From Streptomyces poonensis (GTDB lineage Bacteria; Actinomycetota; Actinomycetes; Streptomycetales; Streptomycetaceae), in assembly GCF_014650915.1 (NCBI RefSeq), contig NZ_BMVW01000031.1, forward strand, positions 1 to 33,859: a stretch of DNA of 33,859 nucleotides, given 5' to 3'. This document shows, in pieces, positions 6,964-15,522 of this stretch (its first letter is position 1; every line of letters starts with the position of its first letter). Both the position numbers and the translations under genes were made by a program. The notes beneath the pieces were generated by a model. It ran no database searches and was not told the DNA's origin. It saw nothing but the letters and a program-made list of their open reading frames with translations.

Positions 6964-7824
6964 TCATACCCGGTGGGGAGAGACACCGGGCCCGCCGTCA
7001 CGGTCCGGCAGCGGCTCCCCGGGGACGAAGGTCACCTGGGGGGCTCCTGTACGGGGATGGATCGCGACCTCGGCTGTGACCCCGTAGACCCGGGCCAGCA
7101 GCGGGGCGGTGAGGACTTCGGCGGGCGGGCCGGAGGCGGTGATCTCACCGTCGTGCAGGACGTAGAGGCGGTCGCAGTAGTACGCGGCGAGGTTGAGGTC
7201 GTGCAGGGCGACGAGGACGGTGGCGGGCAGACGGCGCAGGGTGCCAAGGATTGCCAGCCGGTGGCGGATGTCGAGGTGGTTGGTCGGCTCGTCCAGGACG
7301 AGGAGCGATGGCTGCTGGGCGAGGGCGCGGGCGATGAGTACGCGCTGGCGTTCGCCGCCGGAGAGCCGGTCGAAGGGGCGGGCGGCCAGGTGGGTGGCGT
7401 CCGCCGACCTCAGCGCCGACTCGATCAGCTCGGCGTCCTCGGGGGTGTCGCCGTCGAGCAGCCGCTTGTGCGGGGTGCGGCCCATGGCGACGACCTCCCG
7501 GACCGTGAGGTCGACGTCGGCGCCCGGCTCCTGCACCACCGCCGCCACCGTACGGGCCAGTTGCCGCACGGGAAGTGACCAGGCGTTCGTGCCGTCGACC
7601 AGGACCTGACCGGTGTCGGGGCGCAGCACGCGGTAGACGGCGCGCAGGAGGCTGGACTTGCCGCTGCCGTTGGGGCCCACGAGTCCGATGGTCTCGCCCG
7701 GACGGGCTGTCAGGGTGACGTCCTTGACCAGGTGGCGGGCGCCCGCGGTCAGCGTGACGCTGTCGAGGGCGAGGTCGGTCGCCGGCATGCCGTTCGTCGC
7801 CTTCATGCCGTTCGTCGCCTTCAT
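6964..7824 (-). CDS. btuD: ABC transporter ATP-binding protein, cobalamin (BtuD-like)
   Basis: This 286-residue cytoplasmic ATPase carries Walker A GPNGSGKSS, signature LSGGERQRVLIARALAQQ, Walker B SLLVLDEPTNHLD, and the H-loop His in LVALHDLNL. It belongs to the FecE/BtuD group that powers import of metal chelates and corrinoids. Three in-frame ATGs occur because the first six codons (MKATNG) are tandemly repeated. ATG 7824 is chosen because GAGGAG lies 5 nt upstream and it forms an ATGA overlap with the permease stop. It is the last gene of an operon headed by a cobalamin riboswitch, which makes corrinoids the likely substrate. Confidence 0.9.
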   Translation of the reverse strand: MKATNGMKATNGMPATDLALDSVTLTAGARHLVKDVTLTARPGETIGLVGPNGSGKSSLLRAVYRVLRPDTGQVLVDGTNAWSLPVRQLARTVAAVVQEPGADVDLTVREVVAMGRTPHKRLLDGDTPEDAELIESALRSADATHLAARPFDRLSGGERQRVLIARALAQQPSLLVLDEPTNHLDIRHRLAILGTLRRLPATVLVALHDLNLAAYYCDRLYVLHDGEITASGPPAEVLTAPLLARVYGVTAEVAIHPRTGAPQVTFVPGEPLPDRDGGPGVSPHRV

Positions 7825-8936
7825 GCCACTCCTCGATCGGTGCCGCGCCGGGCGTCGCGGCGCATCAGCCACAGGAAGAACGGCCCGCCGCACAGGGCCG
7901 TCAGCACGCCGACGGGTATCTCCATGGGCGCGGCGACCGTGCGCGCGGCGACGTCGGCCCAGACGAGGAAGACCGCGCCGCCCAGCGCGGCGGTCGGCAG
8001 CACCCGGCGGTGGTCGCCGCCGACGAACAGGCGCACGATGTGCGGCAGCATCAGGCCGACGAAGCCGATCGGTCCGGCCGCCGCGACCAGGACGCCCGTG
8101 ATGAGGGAGAGCAGCACGAACATGCGGGCGCGGAAGCGCGCCACGTCCAGCCCCATCGTGGTGGCGGCCTCCTCGCCGGCGAGGAGCAGGTTGAGGTTGC
8201 GGGCCTGCACCATGAGGACGCCGACGCCCAGCAGCGTGGCCAGGCCGGGCAGCCACAGCGTGCCCCAGTTGACGCCGCCGAGGCCGCCCAGGGTCCAGGC
8301 GAGCACGGCGCGGGTCTCGTTGCCCCGGTCGGTGGTCAGCAGCAGCAGGTCGAGTACCGCGGTGAGTACCGCGGCGATCGCCACCCCGGACAGAACCAGC
8401 CGCATCGAGGTGATGCGGCCGCCGGTGCGGGCGGTGGCGTAGACGAGCAGCAGCGCGCCCAGGGCGCCCGCGAACGCGGCGGCCGACAGTGACACCGGCC
8501 CGAACACGCCGACCCCGAACACGATCACCGCGACCGCGCCCAGGGACGCCCCGGAGGAGACCCCGAGCAGATAGGGCTCGGCGAGCGGGTTGCGCACCAG
8601 GGCCTGCAGGGCGGTGCCCACGACCGCCAGTCCGGCACCGGTCACCGCGCCGAGCAGTACGCGCGGCGCCCGTACGTCCAGCACGATGGTCTCCCGTGCC
8701 TCGGACCAGTCCGCCTCCGACCAGTCGGCGCCCAGCGCGTGCGTCACGATGCCCCACACCTGGCCGGGTGGCACGTGCACCGAGCCGATGGCGAGCCCCG
8801 CCGTGACCGAGACCACGAGCAGGGCGGCGAGCGCGAGAAGGGTTACGGCCGAAGTGCCACGGCCGGTGCGCTTCCCGCCCGCCTGCGGCCGGTGGACGGC
8901 CGGCCCGGTGGGTCTGTCCGTGGTGGGAGGCGTCAC
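7821..8936 (-). CDS. btuC: FecCD-family permease, cobalamin (BtuC-like)
   Basis: This 371-residue integral membrane protein has about ten predicted membrane segments. Family motifs include VRAPRVLLGAVTGAGLAVVG, QALVRNPLAEPYLLGVSSGA, and near the end GPIGFVGLMLPHIVRLFVGG, the coupling region that contacts the ATPase. Start GTG 8936 forms a GTGA overlap with the stop of the binding-protein gene, so translation is coupled; no strong independent ribosome binding site is visible. A short duplication gives DWSEADWSEA in the first periplasmic-side loop. With the binding protein and ATPase it forms a complete importer. Confidence 0.92.
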   Translation of the reverse strand: MTPPTTDRPTGPAVHRPQAGGKRTGRGTSAVTLLALAALLVVSVTAGLAIGSVHVPPGQVWGIVTHALGADWSEADWSEARETIVLDVRAPRVLLGAVTGAGLAVVGTALQALVRNPLAEPYLLGVSSGASLGAVAVIVFGVGVFGPVSLSAAAFAGALGALLLVYATARTGGRITSMRLVLSGVAIAAVLTAVLDLLLLTTDRGNETRAVLAWTLGGLGGVNWGTLWLPGLATLLGVGVLMVQARNLNLLLAGEEAATTMGLDVARFRARMFVLLSLITGVLVAAAGPIGFVGLMLPHIVRLFVGGDHRRVLPTAALGGAVFLVWADVAARTVAAPMEIPVGVLTALCGGPFFLWLMRRDARRGTDRGVA

Positions 8937-9976
8937 CGGAAGCTCTCGGGATGCAGCCCGCGGGCCAGGTCCTCGACGGCGTACGCGGACCGGATGCCGA
9001 CCAGGGTGGCGGTCAGCGGCAGGACGACGAAGCGCTCGTTCCTGACGGCGGGTACGTCGGCGAGGGCGGGCTGGGAGAGCAGGAACTCCTTCTTCTGCTC
9101 GACGCTTCCGGCGCCGGCGTAGTCGTAGATGGCGATGACTTCGGGCCGGCGGTCGACGACCTGTTCCCATGAGACGTCACCGAAGACGTCGTCGAGGTCG
9201 GCGAAGACGTTCCGGCCGCCGGCCAGCCGGATCAGTTCGGTGCCCAGGCTCTTGCCGCCCGCGGTGAAGGCGGCCTTGTCGCCGCTGTCGTACACGAAGA
9301 CCGGTACCTCGGCCTCGCCCTTCACGGCCGTGGTGGCCTTGTCGACCCGGTTCCGCAGGTCGGACACCAGCTTGTCCGCCCGGTCGGAGACACCGAAGAT
9401 CCGGCCGATGGTACGGATCTCGTCGTAGGTGTCCCTCATCGTCACCCGCTTCTCGCCGCAGTACTCGCGGTTGAGGTGGGTGTCGATGCCGGCGTCGGCG
9501 AACGCCTCGCGGGAGCGGCCCTCGTTCTCGGCGAAGGCGCTGCCGTAACCGCCGTAGACGAGGTCCGGCTCGGCCTCCAGGACGGTCTCGAAGGACGGTT
9601 CCTTTTTCGCCAGTTCGGGGATCGTCTCGTAGTCCGTCTTCAGCTCGGGCAGGACGGCCGAGTCGGGGAAGGCGGTGCCCACCATGCGGTCCTTCAGCCC
9701 GAGGGCGAGCATCAGTTCCGCCGGGTGCTGGTGGATGGTGACCACCCGCGACGGCGGGCTGTCGTACGTCGTCCGTACGCCGCAGTTGTCGACGGTGACG
9801 GGGAAGCCCTCGCGCGACGACGCCGTGGTCTTGGGGTCCTCGGCGGTGTCCTGTGACGAGCCGCAGCCCGCGGTCAGCAGGGCCGCCGAGAGGGCGACGG
9901 CGGCGGCCGCGGCGCGCAGGGACCAGTGCCTGCGGGCAGGGGAGAACAAGGGGGGACGGGACGTGCCGTCGTACAC
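8933..9976 (-). CDS. btuF: Corrinoid ABC transporter substrate-binding lipoprotein (BtuF-like)
   Basis: This 347-residue lipoprotein has a basic N-terminus, hydrophobic segment and lipobox LTAGC, so Cys38 would be lipidated and anchor it outside the membrane. The body is a type III (helical-backbone) periplasmic-binding fold of the BtuF/FhuD/FepB class: PSRVVTIHQHPAELMLALGL, then DRMVGTAFPDSA, EAEPDLVYGGYG, and SWEQVVDRRPEVIAIYDYAG in the C-lobe. GTG 9976 is the start because AGGAGG lies 6 nt upstream. It is the first gene of the operon and lies directly behind a cobalamin riboswitch. Siderophore binding would be the other possibility from sequence alone; the riboswitch favours a corrinoid. 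Confidence 0.9.
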   Translation of the reverse strand: MYDGTSRPPLFSPARRHWSLRAAAAAVALSAALLTAGCGSSQDTAEDPKTTASSREGFPVTVDNCGVRTTYDSPPSRVVTIHQHPAELMLALGLKDRMVGTAFPDSAVLPELKTDYETIPELAKKEPSFETVLEAEPDLVYGGYGSAFAENEGRSREAFADAGIDTHLNREYCGEKRVTMRDTYDEIRTIGRIFGVSDRADKLVSDLRNRVDKATTAVKGEAEVPVFVYDSGDKAAFTAGGKSLGTELIRLAGGRNVFADLDDVFGDVSWEQVVDRRPEVIAIYDYAGAGSVEQKKEFLLSQPALADVPAVRNERFVVLPLTATLVGIRSAYAVEDLARGLHPESFR

Positions 9977-10017
9977 GTGAAGCCTCCTGGGGAGTCCGCG
10001 CTCCTCGGAACGGGCCC

Positions 10018-10190
10018 GCGACAGGCCAGTGTCCTGACTCCCGGATCGACGTTCCCCCCGCCTTCCCGCGCGGCGCGCAGTGGCGTGTCGAAGGGGTGCA
10101 CTCCCCGGTCACAGTGGCGGGACCGTGCCGGAATCGCACCGGCTTCCTGTCTCCCGTCGCGGTGATGACCCGGTGATAGTACGGTTCCCC
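10018..10190 (-). ncRNA. Cobalamin riboswitch 1, upstream of btuFCD
   Basis: On the minus strand the core reads GGAAGCCGGTGCGATTCCGG, then CACGGTCCCGCCACTGTGAC (about 10147-10107), the invariant central element of cobalamin riboswitches. The B12 box equivalent, GGGAGTCAGGACACTGGCC, lies at about 10042-10024. The aptamer ends about 40 nt before the btuF start, so B12 binding probably hides the ribosome binding site or ends transcription. The 5' limit is estimated. Confidence 0.92.
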
Positions 10191-10277
10191 GGAGCGAGGG
10201 CAAAAGGGCCTGCTCGCCCGGCCGTTCACCGCCCACGCTCCGTCACTTCACCCGGCCGTACACCTCCCGCGCTCCCG

Positions 10278-11027
10278 TCACTCCTCGCGGACCGCCCGCA
10301 GGACCAGGCGTTCGGCGTCCTCGTCGTAAGGGCGGCCGTCGAAGCCGCCGAACACCTCCACCCGGCCGAAACCCGCCTCCTCCACCATCGCCCGCAACTC
10401 CACGGCGCTGTACACGAACCACACCAGCGTGGCCCTGGTCACCCGCTCGCCCCGGACCAGCACCCAGTCGCTGCGCAGCCGCGCCCAGTCGTCCAGCACG
10501 GTGTCGGTCTGCACCATCAGGTCGTCACCGCGCCGCACCACCTTGGGCGGGGTGACCCTGCGGGCCAGCAGTTCCTTGCCGGCGAGGTCCAGGACGAGGG
10601 TGCCGCCGGGTGCCAGGCAGGTGTGCAGGGTGCGCAGCACGCGGGCGTTGTCGGCGGGGTCCTCGAAGTACCCGAACGAGGTGAACAGATTGAGGACGAC
10701 GTCGAAGCGGCCCGGTGCCTCGTACTCGCGTGCGTCGGCCTGCATATACGTGACCGCGGCGCCGGCGTCGGCCGACCGTTTCCGGGCCCGGTCCAGCATG
10801 GCCGGGCTCAGGTCCACCCCGGTCACGTCGTGGCCGTGGCGGGCGAGGGGCACGGTGAACACCCCCGGACCGCAGCACAGGTCCAGCACCCGCGACCCGG
10901 GCGGGAAGGACAGCAGCGGTGAGGTGTCGAGCAGCTCCGCGGCCTGGGCGTGGCGCTGCTCGGAGAACAGGAAGTCGTGGAACTCGGTCCAGAAGTCATC
11001 GTCCTGGAATCCGCCCGTCCTTGTCAT
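10278..11027 (-). CDS. Class I SAM-dependent methyltransferase
   Basis: This is a 249-residue cytoplasmic enzyme. Motif I is VLDLCCGPGVFTVPLA (about residue 47), followed by the acidic end of strand 2 (VTGVDLSPAML), motif II/III (MQADAREYEAPGRFDVVLNL), and a late Trp/Tyr-rich beta region. This is the Methyltransf_25/UbiE-like fold. ATG 11027 is preferred because AAAGGAG lies 12 nt upstream; GTG 11057 would also be in frame but has no ribosome binding site. The gene overlaps the end of the MFS gene by 32 bp, so it is the last gene of the riboswitch-controlled cluster. Substrate unknown; in context it would methylate the cluster product or a precursor. Confidence 0.85.
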   Translation of the reverse strand: MTRTGGFQDDDFWTEFHDFLFSEQRHAQAAELLDTSPLLSFPPGSRVLDLCCGPGVFTVPLARHGHDVTGVDLSPAMLDRARKRSADAGAAVTYMQADAREYEAPGRFDVVLNLFTSFGYFEDPADNARVLRTLHTCLAPGGTLVLDLAGKELLARRVTPPKVVRRGDDLMVQTDTVLDDWARLRSDWVLVRGERVTRATLVWFVYSAVELRAMVEEAGFGRVEVFGGFDGRPYDEDAERLVLRAVREE

Positions 11028-12258
11028 GGGTACGCAACGCTCCTTTGTCGTGGTCACTGTGGGGGAGGGGTGCCGTGCGGCCGCGCAAGGTCAGCAGCAC
11101 GGGGGGAAGCAGCGCGCACTGGGCGGCGGCCAGCAGCCAGAACCAGCCGGTGTTCCCGGCGTGTTCGGTGAGGCCGTAGAGCTGACCACCCAGCAGCCCG
11201 CTCGCGCCGGCGCCGAGCCCGGCGGCCAGCCGCTGCTGACCGAAGACGACGGCATCGGAGCGTGAGCTGCGGCGCAGCGCCTCCAGATCGCTCTTGAGGA
11301 ACAGCACGATGTCGCCGAGGGTGATCAGTGCGCCGCCGGCCAGGAGGGCCGGCCGGGTGCCGACGGCCAGCACGGCCAGGCCGGCCGCGAGGCCGGTGAA
11401 GCCGACGGCGAGGGCCGCCGCGTACGGCATGCGCCGGATCCGGTCGGACGCGAGGGGCTGGACGACGATGACCAGGGTGAAGCAGAGCAGCAGCACCAGA
11501 CTGTAGAACTCGCTGGAGGCCCGCTCGACGGCGTACACGGCCAGGTAGTGCTGGAAGTGGAAGTACAGGTAGAAGGCCAGCGCGGTGGCGGCGAACGGCA
11601 GCACCGCCACACCGGCCATGAGGCCCTGCCGGGATTCCCGCGGGTCCGGTCGCCGCTGGTCGGCCGTTGCGGGAAGCCTCGCGTGGCCAGCGGTGACCAG
11701 GACGAACAGTGCCGTGACGGCCAGGAACAGCCAGCCGGGCGAGGACAGCACGAACGGTCCGGCGACCAGCGGGCCCACCGCCATGCCCGCGTTGAGGGCC
11801 GCGTTGCCGGCCGACAGGAACGCCGGGCGGCGTTCGTCGTCCACCCCGCGCACCAGGTACGCCTTGTTGGCGGGGAGGTACAGCGCGGCACCGCAGCACG
11901 TGAGGATCAGCGCGCCGACGGCCAGCGGAGGCCAGCGCAGGGCCAGCAGCAGCCCGACGAACCCGGCCGTGCGCACGACGAGCGCCCACAGCATCGTGCG
12001 GCGCAGCCCGATCCGCTCCGCGAGCGCCCCGCCCACGATGCCGCCGGAGAACTGCACGAGCGACGCCAGCGCGAGCACCACACCGACCGTGCCGAGCCCC
12101 ATGCCGAGCCGTTCGTGCAGGAACACCGACATGAACGGCAGGATCATGAAGCTGCCGAGCGGGATCAGGAACGAGCTGAGCAGCAGGAAGCGCAGTGGAC
12201 CGTCGAGGGTGGCCAGCGCCGCCCGCAACCGCACGCTCTCCCCGGCGCGTTCACCCAC
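10996..12258 (-). CDS. MFS transporter, probable exporter of the cluster product
   Basis: This 420-residue membrane protein has about 12 hydrophobic segments. The loop 2-3 motif of the major facilitator superfamily is visible as GGALAERIGLRRTMLWAL. It starts at GTG 12258 (VGERAGESVRLRAALATL), overlapping the ATP-grasp stop codon by 8 bp, which indicates coupled translation. The C-terminus ends in a charged tail (HSDHDKGALRTHDKDGRIPG) overlapping the methyltransferase start. It resembles DHA1-type drug and metabolite efflux proteins. In a cluster with a ligase and PLP enzyme, export of a small peptide-like product is the simplest reading, though uptake is not excluded. Confidence 0.87.
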   Translation of the reverse strand: MGERAGESVRLRAALATLDGPLRFLLLSSFLIPLGSFMILPFMSVFLHERLGMGLGTVGVVLALASLVQFSGGIVGGALAERIGLRRTMLWALVVRTAGFVGLLLALRWPPLAVGALILTCCGAALYLPANKAYLVRGVDDERRPAFLSAGNAALNAGMAVGPLVAGPFVLSSPGWLFLAVTALFVLVTAGHARLPATADQRRPDPRESRQGLMAGVAVLPFAATALAFYLYFHFQHYLAVYAVERASSEFYSLVLLLCFTLVIVVQPLASDRIRRMPYAAALAVGFTGLAAGLAVLAVGTRPALLAGGALITLGDIVLFLKSDLEALRRSSRSDAVVFGQQRLAAGLGAGASGLLGGQLYGLTEHAGNTGWFWLLAAAQCALLPPVLLTLRGRTAPLPHSDHDKGALRTHDKDGRIPGR

Positions 12259-13531
12259 CGGATGTGTCCTGTGTGCCCCGGCCCGCCGGGTCGGGGACCG
12301 GGAACGGCTCGGTGCGTACGCGTACGGCGTTGGCGGCGGCCACCGCGTGGTGCGTGGCGAGTTCGGCGGTCTCGGCCTCCGCGTAGACGATGCCCGCGTA
12401 CCCGCGGCTGTCGTCCAGGTGCTCGACGCGGTCGCCGGGCTGCTTGACCGGGTACCAGGCCGGGGAGCCCGGCATGTCCGCCAGCCGGTCGAGCCCGCCG
12501 ACCCCGGTGAACACGCCCGGCGCGGCCGGGTAGCCGAGGACGAAGGCGACGGCCGGGCCACCGGGCGGGTCCGCGTCCATCAGACCGGGGCGGCGGCCCA
12601 GCGCGGCCTCGATCATCGCCTCGTACACGTTGACGCCGAGCGCCCGGCACAGGCCCTCGCCCACCAGGGCGCCCCCGATCCGGGGGTTGACCTCCACCAC
12701 CTCCGGGCTGTCGGCGCTCAGCACGAACTCCACGTGCGCGAAGCGGTCGGTGTAGCCGATGGCCGCGAGCACCTGGCCGAGCCACCGTTCCAGCGAGGCC
12801 CGCCGTGCTTCCGGGAAGGCCACGGGGAAGGCGGTGATCTCCTCGCGGAAGTGCGGCTCGGGCGACATCAGCCGGCTGGAGACACCCAGCAGCCGGGTGC
12901 TGCCCGCCCAGGTGAGGGTCTCGGCGCTGTACACCGGGCCGCTGAAGTAGGGCTCGGCGAACAGCCGCCCCTTCAGGTCCCGCCCGGTCGCCTCGGTAAG
13001 GGCCGTGTCCAGTTCGGTCTCGTCGCGCACCAGCCAGACGTTCTGGCTGCCGGTGCCCGCCGTGTCCTTCAGGATCGCGGGCAGTCCGACCTCCTTGAGC
13101 AGCAGCTCCCGCAGCCCCGCCCCGGCCCCGCTCCTGGCCTCGGTGGCCTCGACGGCCCGTCCGCGGGTGAACCCGGCCTCGTGCAGCCGGTTGCGCACGG
13201 CGGCCTTGTCGCGGGTCAGCCGCAGGATGGCGGCGTCGAGTCCGGGCAGCCCGAACCGGGCGGTGAGTTCGGCGCCGACCAGCGTCCAGGTGTCGGTCGA
13301 GCTGATCAGACCGCGCAGATCCGGAATGCGGTGCAACGCGTCCGCCACCCGCTCCACGTCGAAGGTGTCGGTCTCGACGACGTCGACGGCGTCCGCGGGC
13401 AACCGGTCCAGCTCGTACGCGTAGTAGGCGGGATCGCGGGTCAGCAGGACCAGCCGCTCGCCGAGCGCGTCGGCGGCGCGGACCAGGTGTCCGAGGCCGA
13501 AGGTGAGGGACTCCAGGCAGACGACGCTCAC
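12251..13531 (-). CDS. ATP-grasp carboxylate-amine ligase
   Basis: This 426-residue protein begins MSVVCLESLTFGLGHLVRAA. The central ATP-grasp region has VGLPAILKDTAGTGSQNVWL (the ATP-binding Lys and glycine-rich loop), LFAEPYFSGPVYSAETLTW, and the metal-binding AHVEFVLSADSPEVVEVNPR, then IGGALVG, with the Glu and Asn expected to bind Mg2+. This is the BL00235/CARNS-like group that joins amino acids or small acids by acyl-phosphate chemistry. GTG 13531 overlaps the previous stop as GTGA and has GGAAGGAG about 9 nt upstream. It probably condenses the amino acid made by the upstream PLP enzyme with a second acid or amine. No known ligase could be named from sequence alone. Confidence 0.88.
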   Translation of the reverse strand: MSVVCLESLTFGLGHLVRAADALGERLVLLTRDPAYYAYELDRLPADAVDVVETDTFDVERVADALHRIPDLRGLISSTDTWTLVGAELTARFGLPGLDAAILRLTRDKAAVRNRLHEAGFTRGRAVEATEARSGAGAGLRELLLKEVGLPAILKDTAGTGSQNVWLVRDETELDTALTEATGRDLKGRLFAEPYFSGPVYSAETLTWAGSTRLLGVSSRLMSPEPHFREEITAFPVAFPEARRASLERWLGQVLAAIGYTDRFAHVEFVLSADSPEVVEVNPRIGGALVGEGLCRALGVNVYEAMIEAALGRRPGLMDADPPGGPAVAFVLGYPAAPGVFTGVGGLDRLADMPGSPAWYPVKQPGDRVEHLDDSRGYAGIVYAEAETAELATHHAVAAANAVRVRTEPFPVPDPAGRGTQDTSGG

Positions 13532-14550
13532 GCCGCTCGCTCCTTCCAGCGCGCGGGGCAGGCGGCGCGTTGCCAGGCCATCCTGGACCAGGGCATGGTC
13601 ATCTCCTCGGGTGTGCCGACCTCGACGGGCTTGAGCGCCGCCGGATCGAGGGCTTCCGCGTGCCGGGCGAAGACGCGGTCCACGTAGCGGTGCCCGGTGT
13701 CGGCGCCGATCACCAGATGCAGCCGGTCGGGGTGACGGCGGGCCTCGTACGTCGCGGCCAGGTACCCGGCGCCGGTGGACAGCCCGGCGAAGACGGCGTG
13801 CTCGCGCAGCAGGGCGACCGTGCCGGACATGGCGTGGGTGAAGTCCAGCCAGTGCACGGCGTCGTAGAGGTGGTGGCGGACGTTGTCGAAGACGATCGAC
13901 GACCCGATGCCGGCGATGATCGCCTCCGGGTCGTGGTGGTCCTGGCTGCCGAAGGTGACGCTGCCGAACGGCTGCACTCCCACCAGCCGCACCGAGGGGT
14001 CGGTGGCTCTCAGACGTTCCACGACACCCCCGGTCGAGGCTCCGGAGCCCACGCCGCCGACCACGGTCAGCGGGCGGCCGGGGAACGCGGCGGTGATGCG
14101 GTCGGCGACCTCGTGGTAGCCGAGGTAGTGGACGTCGTCGTGGTATTGCCGCATCCAGTGGCAGCCGGGGCGTTCGGCGAGGATCTCCTTCACCCGCCGC
14201 ACCCGTAACTCCTGGTCGAGTTTGAGGTTCTGCGACGGTGTGACCTGTTCGACGGTGGCGCCGAGGATCTCCAACTGGGCGCGGGTCGTGATGTCGACGG
14301 TGGTGGACGCCACGATGTGGCACCGCATGCCGTACCGGTGGCAGGCCAGCGCGAGCGCGTAGGCGTAGATGCCGCTGGAGCTGTCGATCAGGGTCTGCCC
14401 TGGGCGGACCGTGCCCCGGTCGAGCAGATGGCGGACGGCGGCGAGCGCCGAGTAGATCTTCATCGACTCGAACCGGATCAGGACCAGACCGTCGGTGAGC
14501 CGGACCAGGTCGGGGACCTTCAGGGCGTCGGCGATGTGGGGGTGGATCAC
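13528..14550 (-). CDS. PLP-dependent cysteine-synthase-like enzyme (fold type II)
   Basis: This 340-residue protein has FESMKIYSALAAVRHLL, giving the PLP-binding Lys, TLIDSSSGIYAYALALACH in place of the substrate Asn loop, and VVGGVGSGASTGGVVERL for the phosphate-binding loop. It belongs to the cysteine synthase / cystathionine beta-synthase family, which does beta-replacement on O-acetyl- or O-phospho-serine; SbnA is an O-phosphoserine-using relative that makes a diaminopropionate precursor. GTG 14550 overlaps the kinase stop (GTGA) and has AAGGAGG 7 nt upstream. Since a PduX-like kinase precedes it, a phosphorylated threonine or serine is the likely substrate; that is inference. Confidence 0.88.
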   Translation of the reverse strand: MIHPHIADALKVPDLVRLTDGLVLIRFESMKIYSALAAVRHLLDRGTVRPGQTLIDSSSGIYAYALALACHRYGMRCHIVASTTVDITTRAQLEILGATVEQVTPSQNLKLDQELRVRRVKEILAERPGCHWMRQYHDDVHYLGYHEVADRITAAFPGRPLTVVGGVGSGASTGGVVERLRATDPSVRLVGVQPFGSVTFGSQDHHDPEAIIAGIGSSIVFDNVRHHLYDAVHWLDFTHAMSGTVALLREHAVFAGLSTGAGYLAATYEARRHPDRLHLVIGADTGHRYVDRVFARHAEALDPAALKPVEVGTPEEMTMPWSRMAWQRAACPARWKERAA

Positions 14551-15522
14551 CCGTAGCCTCCTTGGGTGAATGAGCACTGGTGGCCGAGCGAGTGGAAGAA
14601 CGCGGACAGGTCGGACTTGACGCCGGCGCCGGGACGGCGGCGGAAGAGGTAGCCGATCAGGGAGCCGGTGTGGGCGACGAAGACGCCGTCGGCCCCGAAC
14701 CGCTCGCGGTGCGCCAGCACACTGTCGAACGTGGACTTGGGCAGCACCCGCTGGGACAGGACGGCGCTGGTGGTGGCCGCCCGGGCGACGACGGCCGGGT
14801 CACCGGAGGCGAAGCCCTTCAGCAGCTCGGCCAGGCACCGTTCGTACTCCTCGCCGTGCCGTCGGTAGTGCGCCAGCAGCAGGTCGGTGACGGCTGCGGT
14901 GTCCACCGTGCCGGGCTCGGTGACGTGGGCGGTGTGGAAGCCGATGTCCGTCCCCAGCCGCCGCACCACCCGGTGCCGGCCGCTGAGATGGAGCGCGAAC
15001 TCATCCAGGAACACGCTGTCGGCCCGCCACGTCCGTGTCGTACGGCAGGTGGAAGAGCCGGAACAGGCAGCGCAGGGTCGCCACGATGTCGGCGGTCGAG
15101 CTGGCCATGCCCACCCCCACCCGCAGGTCGGAGTGGGTGGTCCAGTGGCCCGGCGGCAGGGTGAGCCCGAAGTGCTCCAGGAACAGCCGGGCCGCTGTCG
15201 CCGACTTCTCTCCGAGAGGCGGCGGGCCCGGCGCGTGCGATTCCCGGGTGCCTGGGGTGCCTGGGGTGTCTCGGGTGCTCCGGGTGCTCCGGGTGCTCTG
15301 GGTGTCCCGGGTGCTCCGATTGTCCCGGGTGCTCTGGGTGAAGTACACCCACGAATGCCGGTCGACAGGGAAGGACACCACTGCGATGTCCGGATCAGGG
15401 GCCGCCCGCAGAGGACCCTGGTAGAGCTCGCCCAGGGTGCCGTGGCAGACACCGGACACGGTGCGGCCCGGCGGGCCCGGCGGGCCGGGTGCCGCGCGGA
15501 GTTCCCCGGGGAGTGTCAGCAC
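14547..15522 (-). pseudogene. GHMP kinase, PduX/L-threonine-kinase-like, with a frameshift
   Basis: The first half (15522 to about 15030) carries VCHGTLGELYQGPL and DIAVVSFPVDRHSWVYFT, the N-terminal GELxQG strand-loop of PduX-like kinases, and GVGMASSTADIVATLRCLFR, the GHMP ATP-binding motif. At about 15025-15035 the frame breaks: after LFHLPYDTDVA the homology moves to another frame, SVFLDEFALHLSGRHRVVRR, then GTDIGFHTAHVTEPG, VFVAHTGSLIGYLFRR and the stop at 14547. An extra G in a GGG run (gcgggcc) explains it. Joined, the protein has about 325 residues, close to PduX size plus a repeat insertion. The GTG 15522 start is uncertain. PduX makes L-threonine-O-phosphate for the B12 nucleotide loop. 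The intact downstream genes suggest either a sequencing error or a very recent mutation. Confidence 0.75.
15245..15341 (-). repeat. 9-bp tandem repeat inside the GHMP kinase gene
   Basis: About eleven units of the type ggtgctccg / ggtgctctg / ggtgtcccg follow each other with a period of 9 bp, read on the plus strand. On the coding strand they give tripeptides of the type STR, DTQ, DNR and DTP, as in QSTRDNRSTRDTQSTRSTRS. The insert sits between the VYFT strand and the helix before the ATP motif, where a loop could tolerate it. The period of nine keeps the frame whatever the copy number. Confidence 0.85.

Noticed and set aside
11585..13687. 700-codon plus-strand open frame opposite the MFS and ATP-grasp genes
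   Set aside because: Shadow of two well-supported genes on the other strand.
13528..14550. Ordinary cysteine synthase (CysK/CysM)
   Set aside because: The substrate loop is SSSGIYAYA rather than the usual S/T-SGNTG pattern, and the genomic context is a kinase-ligase-transporter cluster rather than sulfur assimilation.
15245..15341. CRISPR-like array
   Set aside because: The units are 9 bp with no spacers; it is a simple tandem repeat inside a coding frame.
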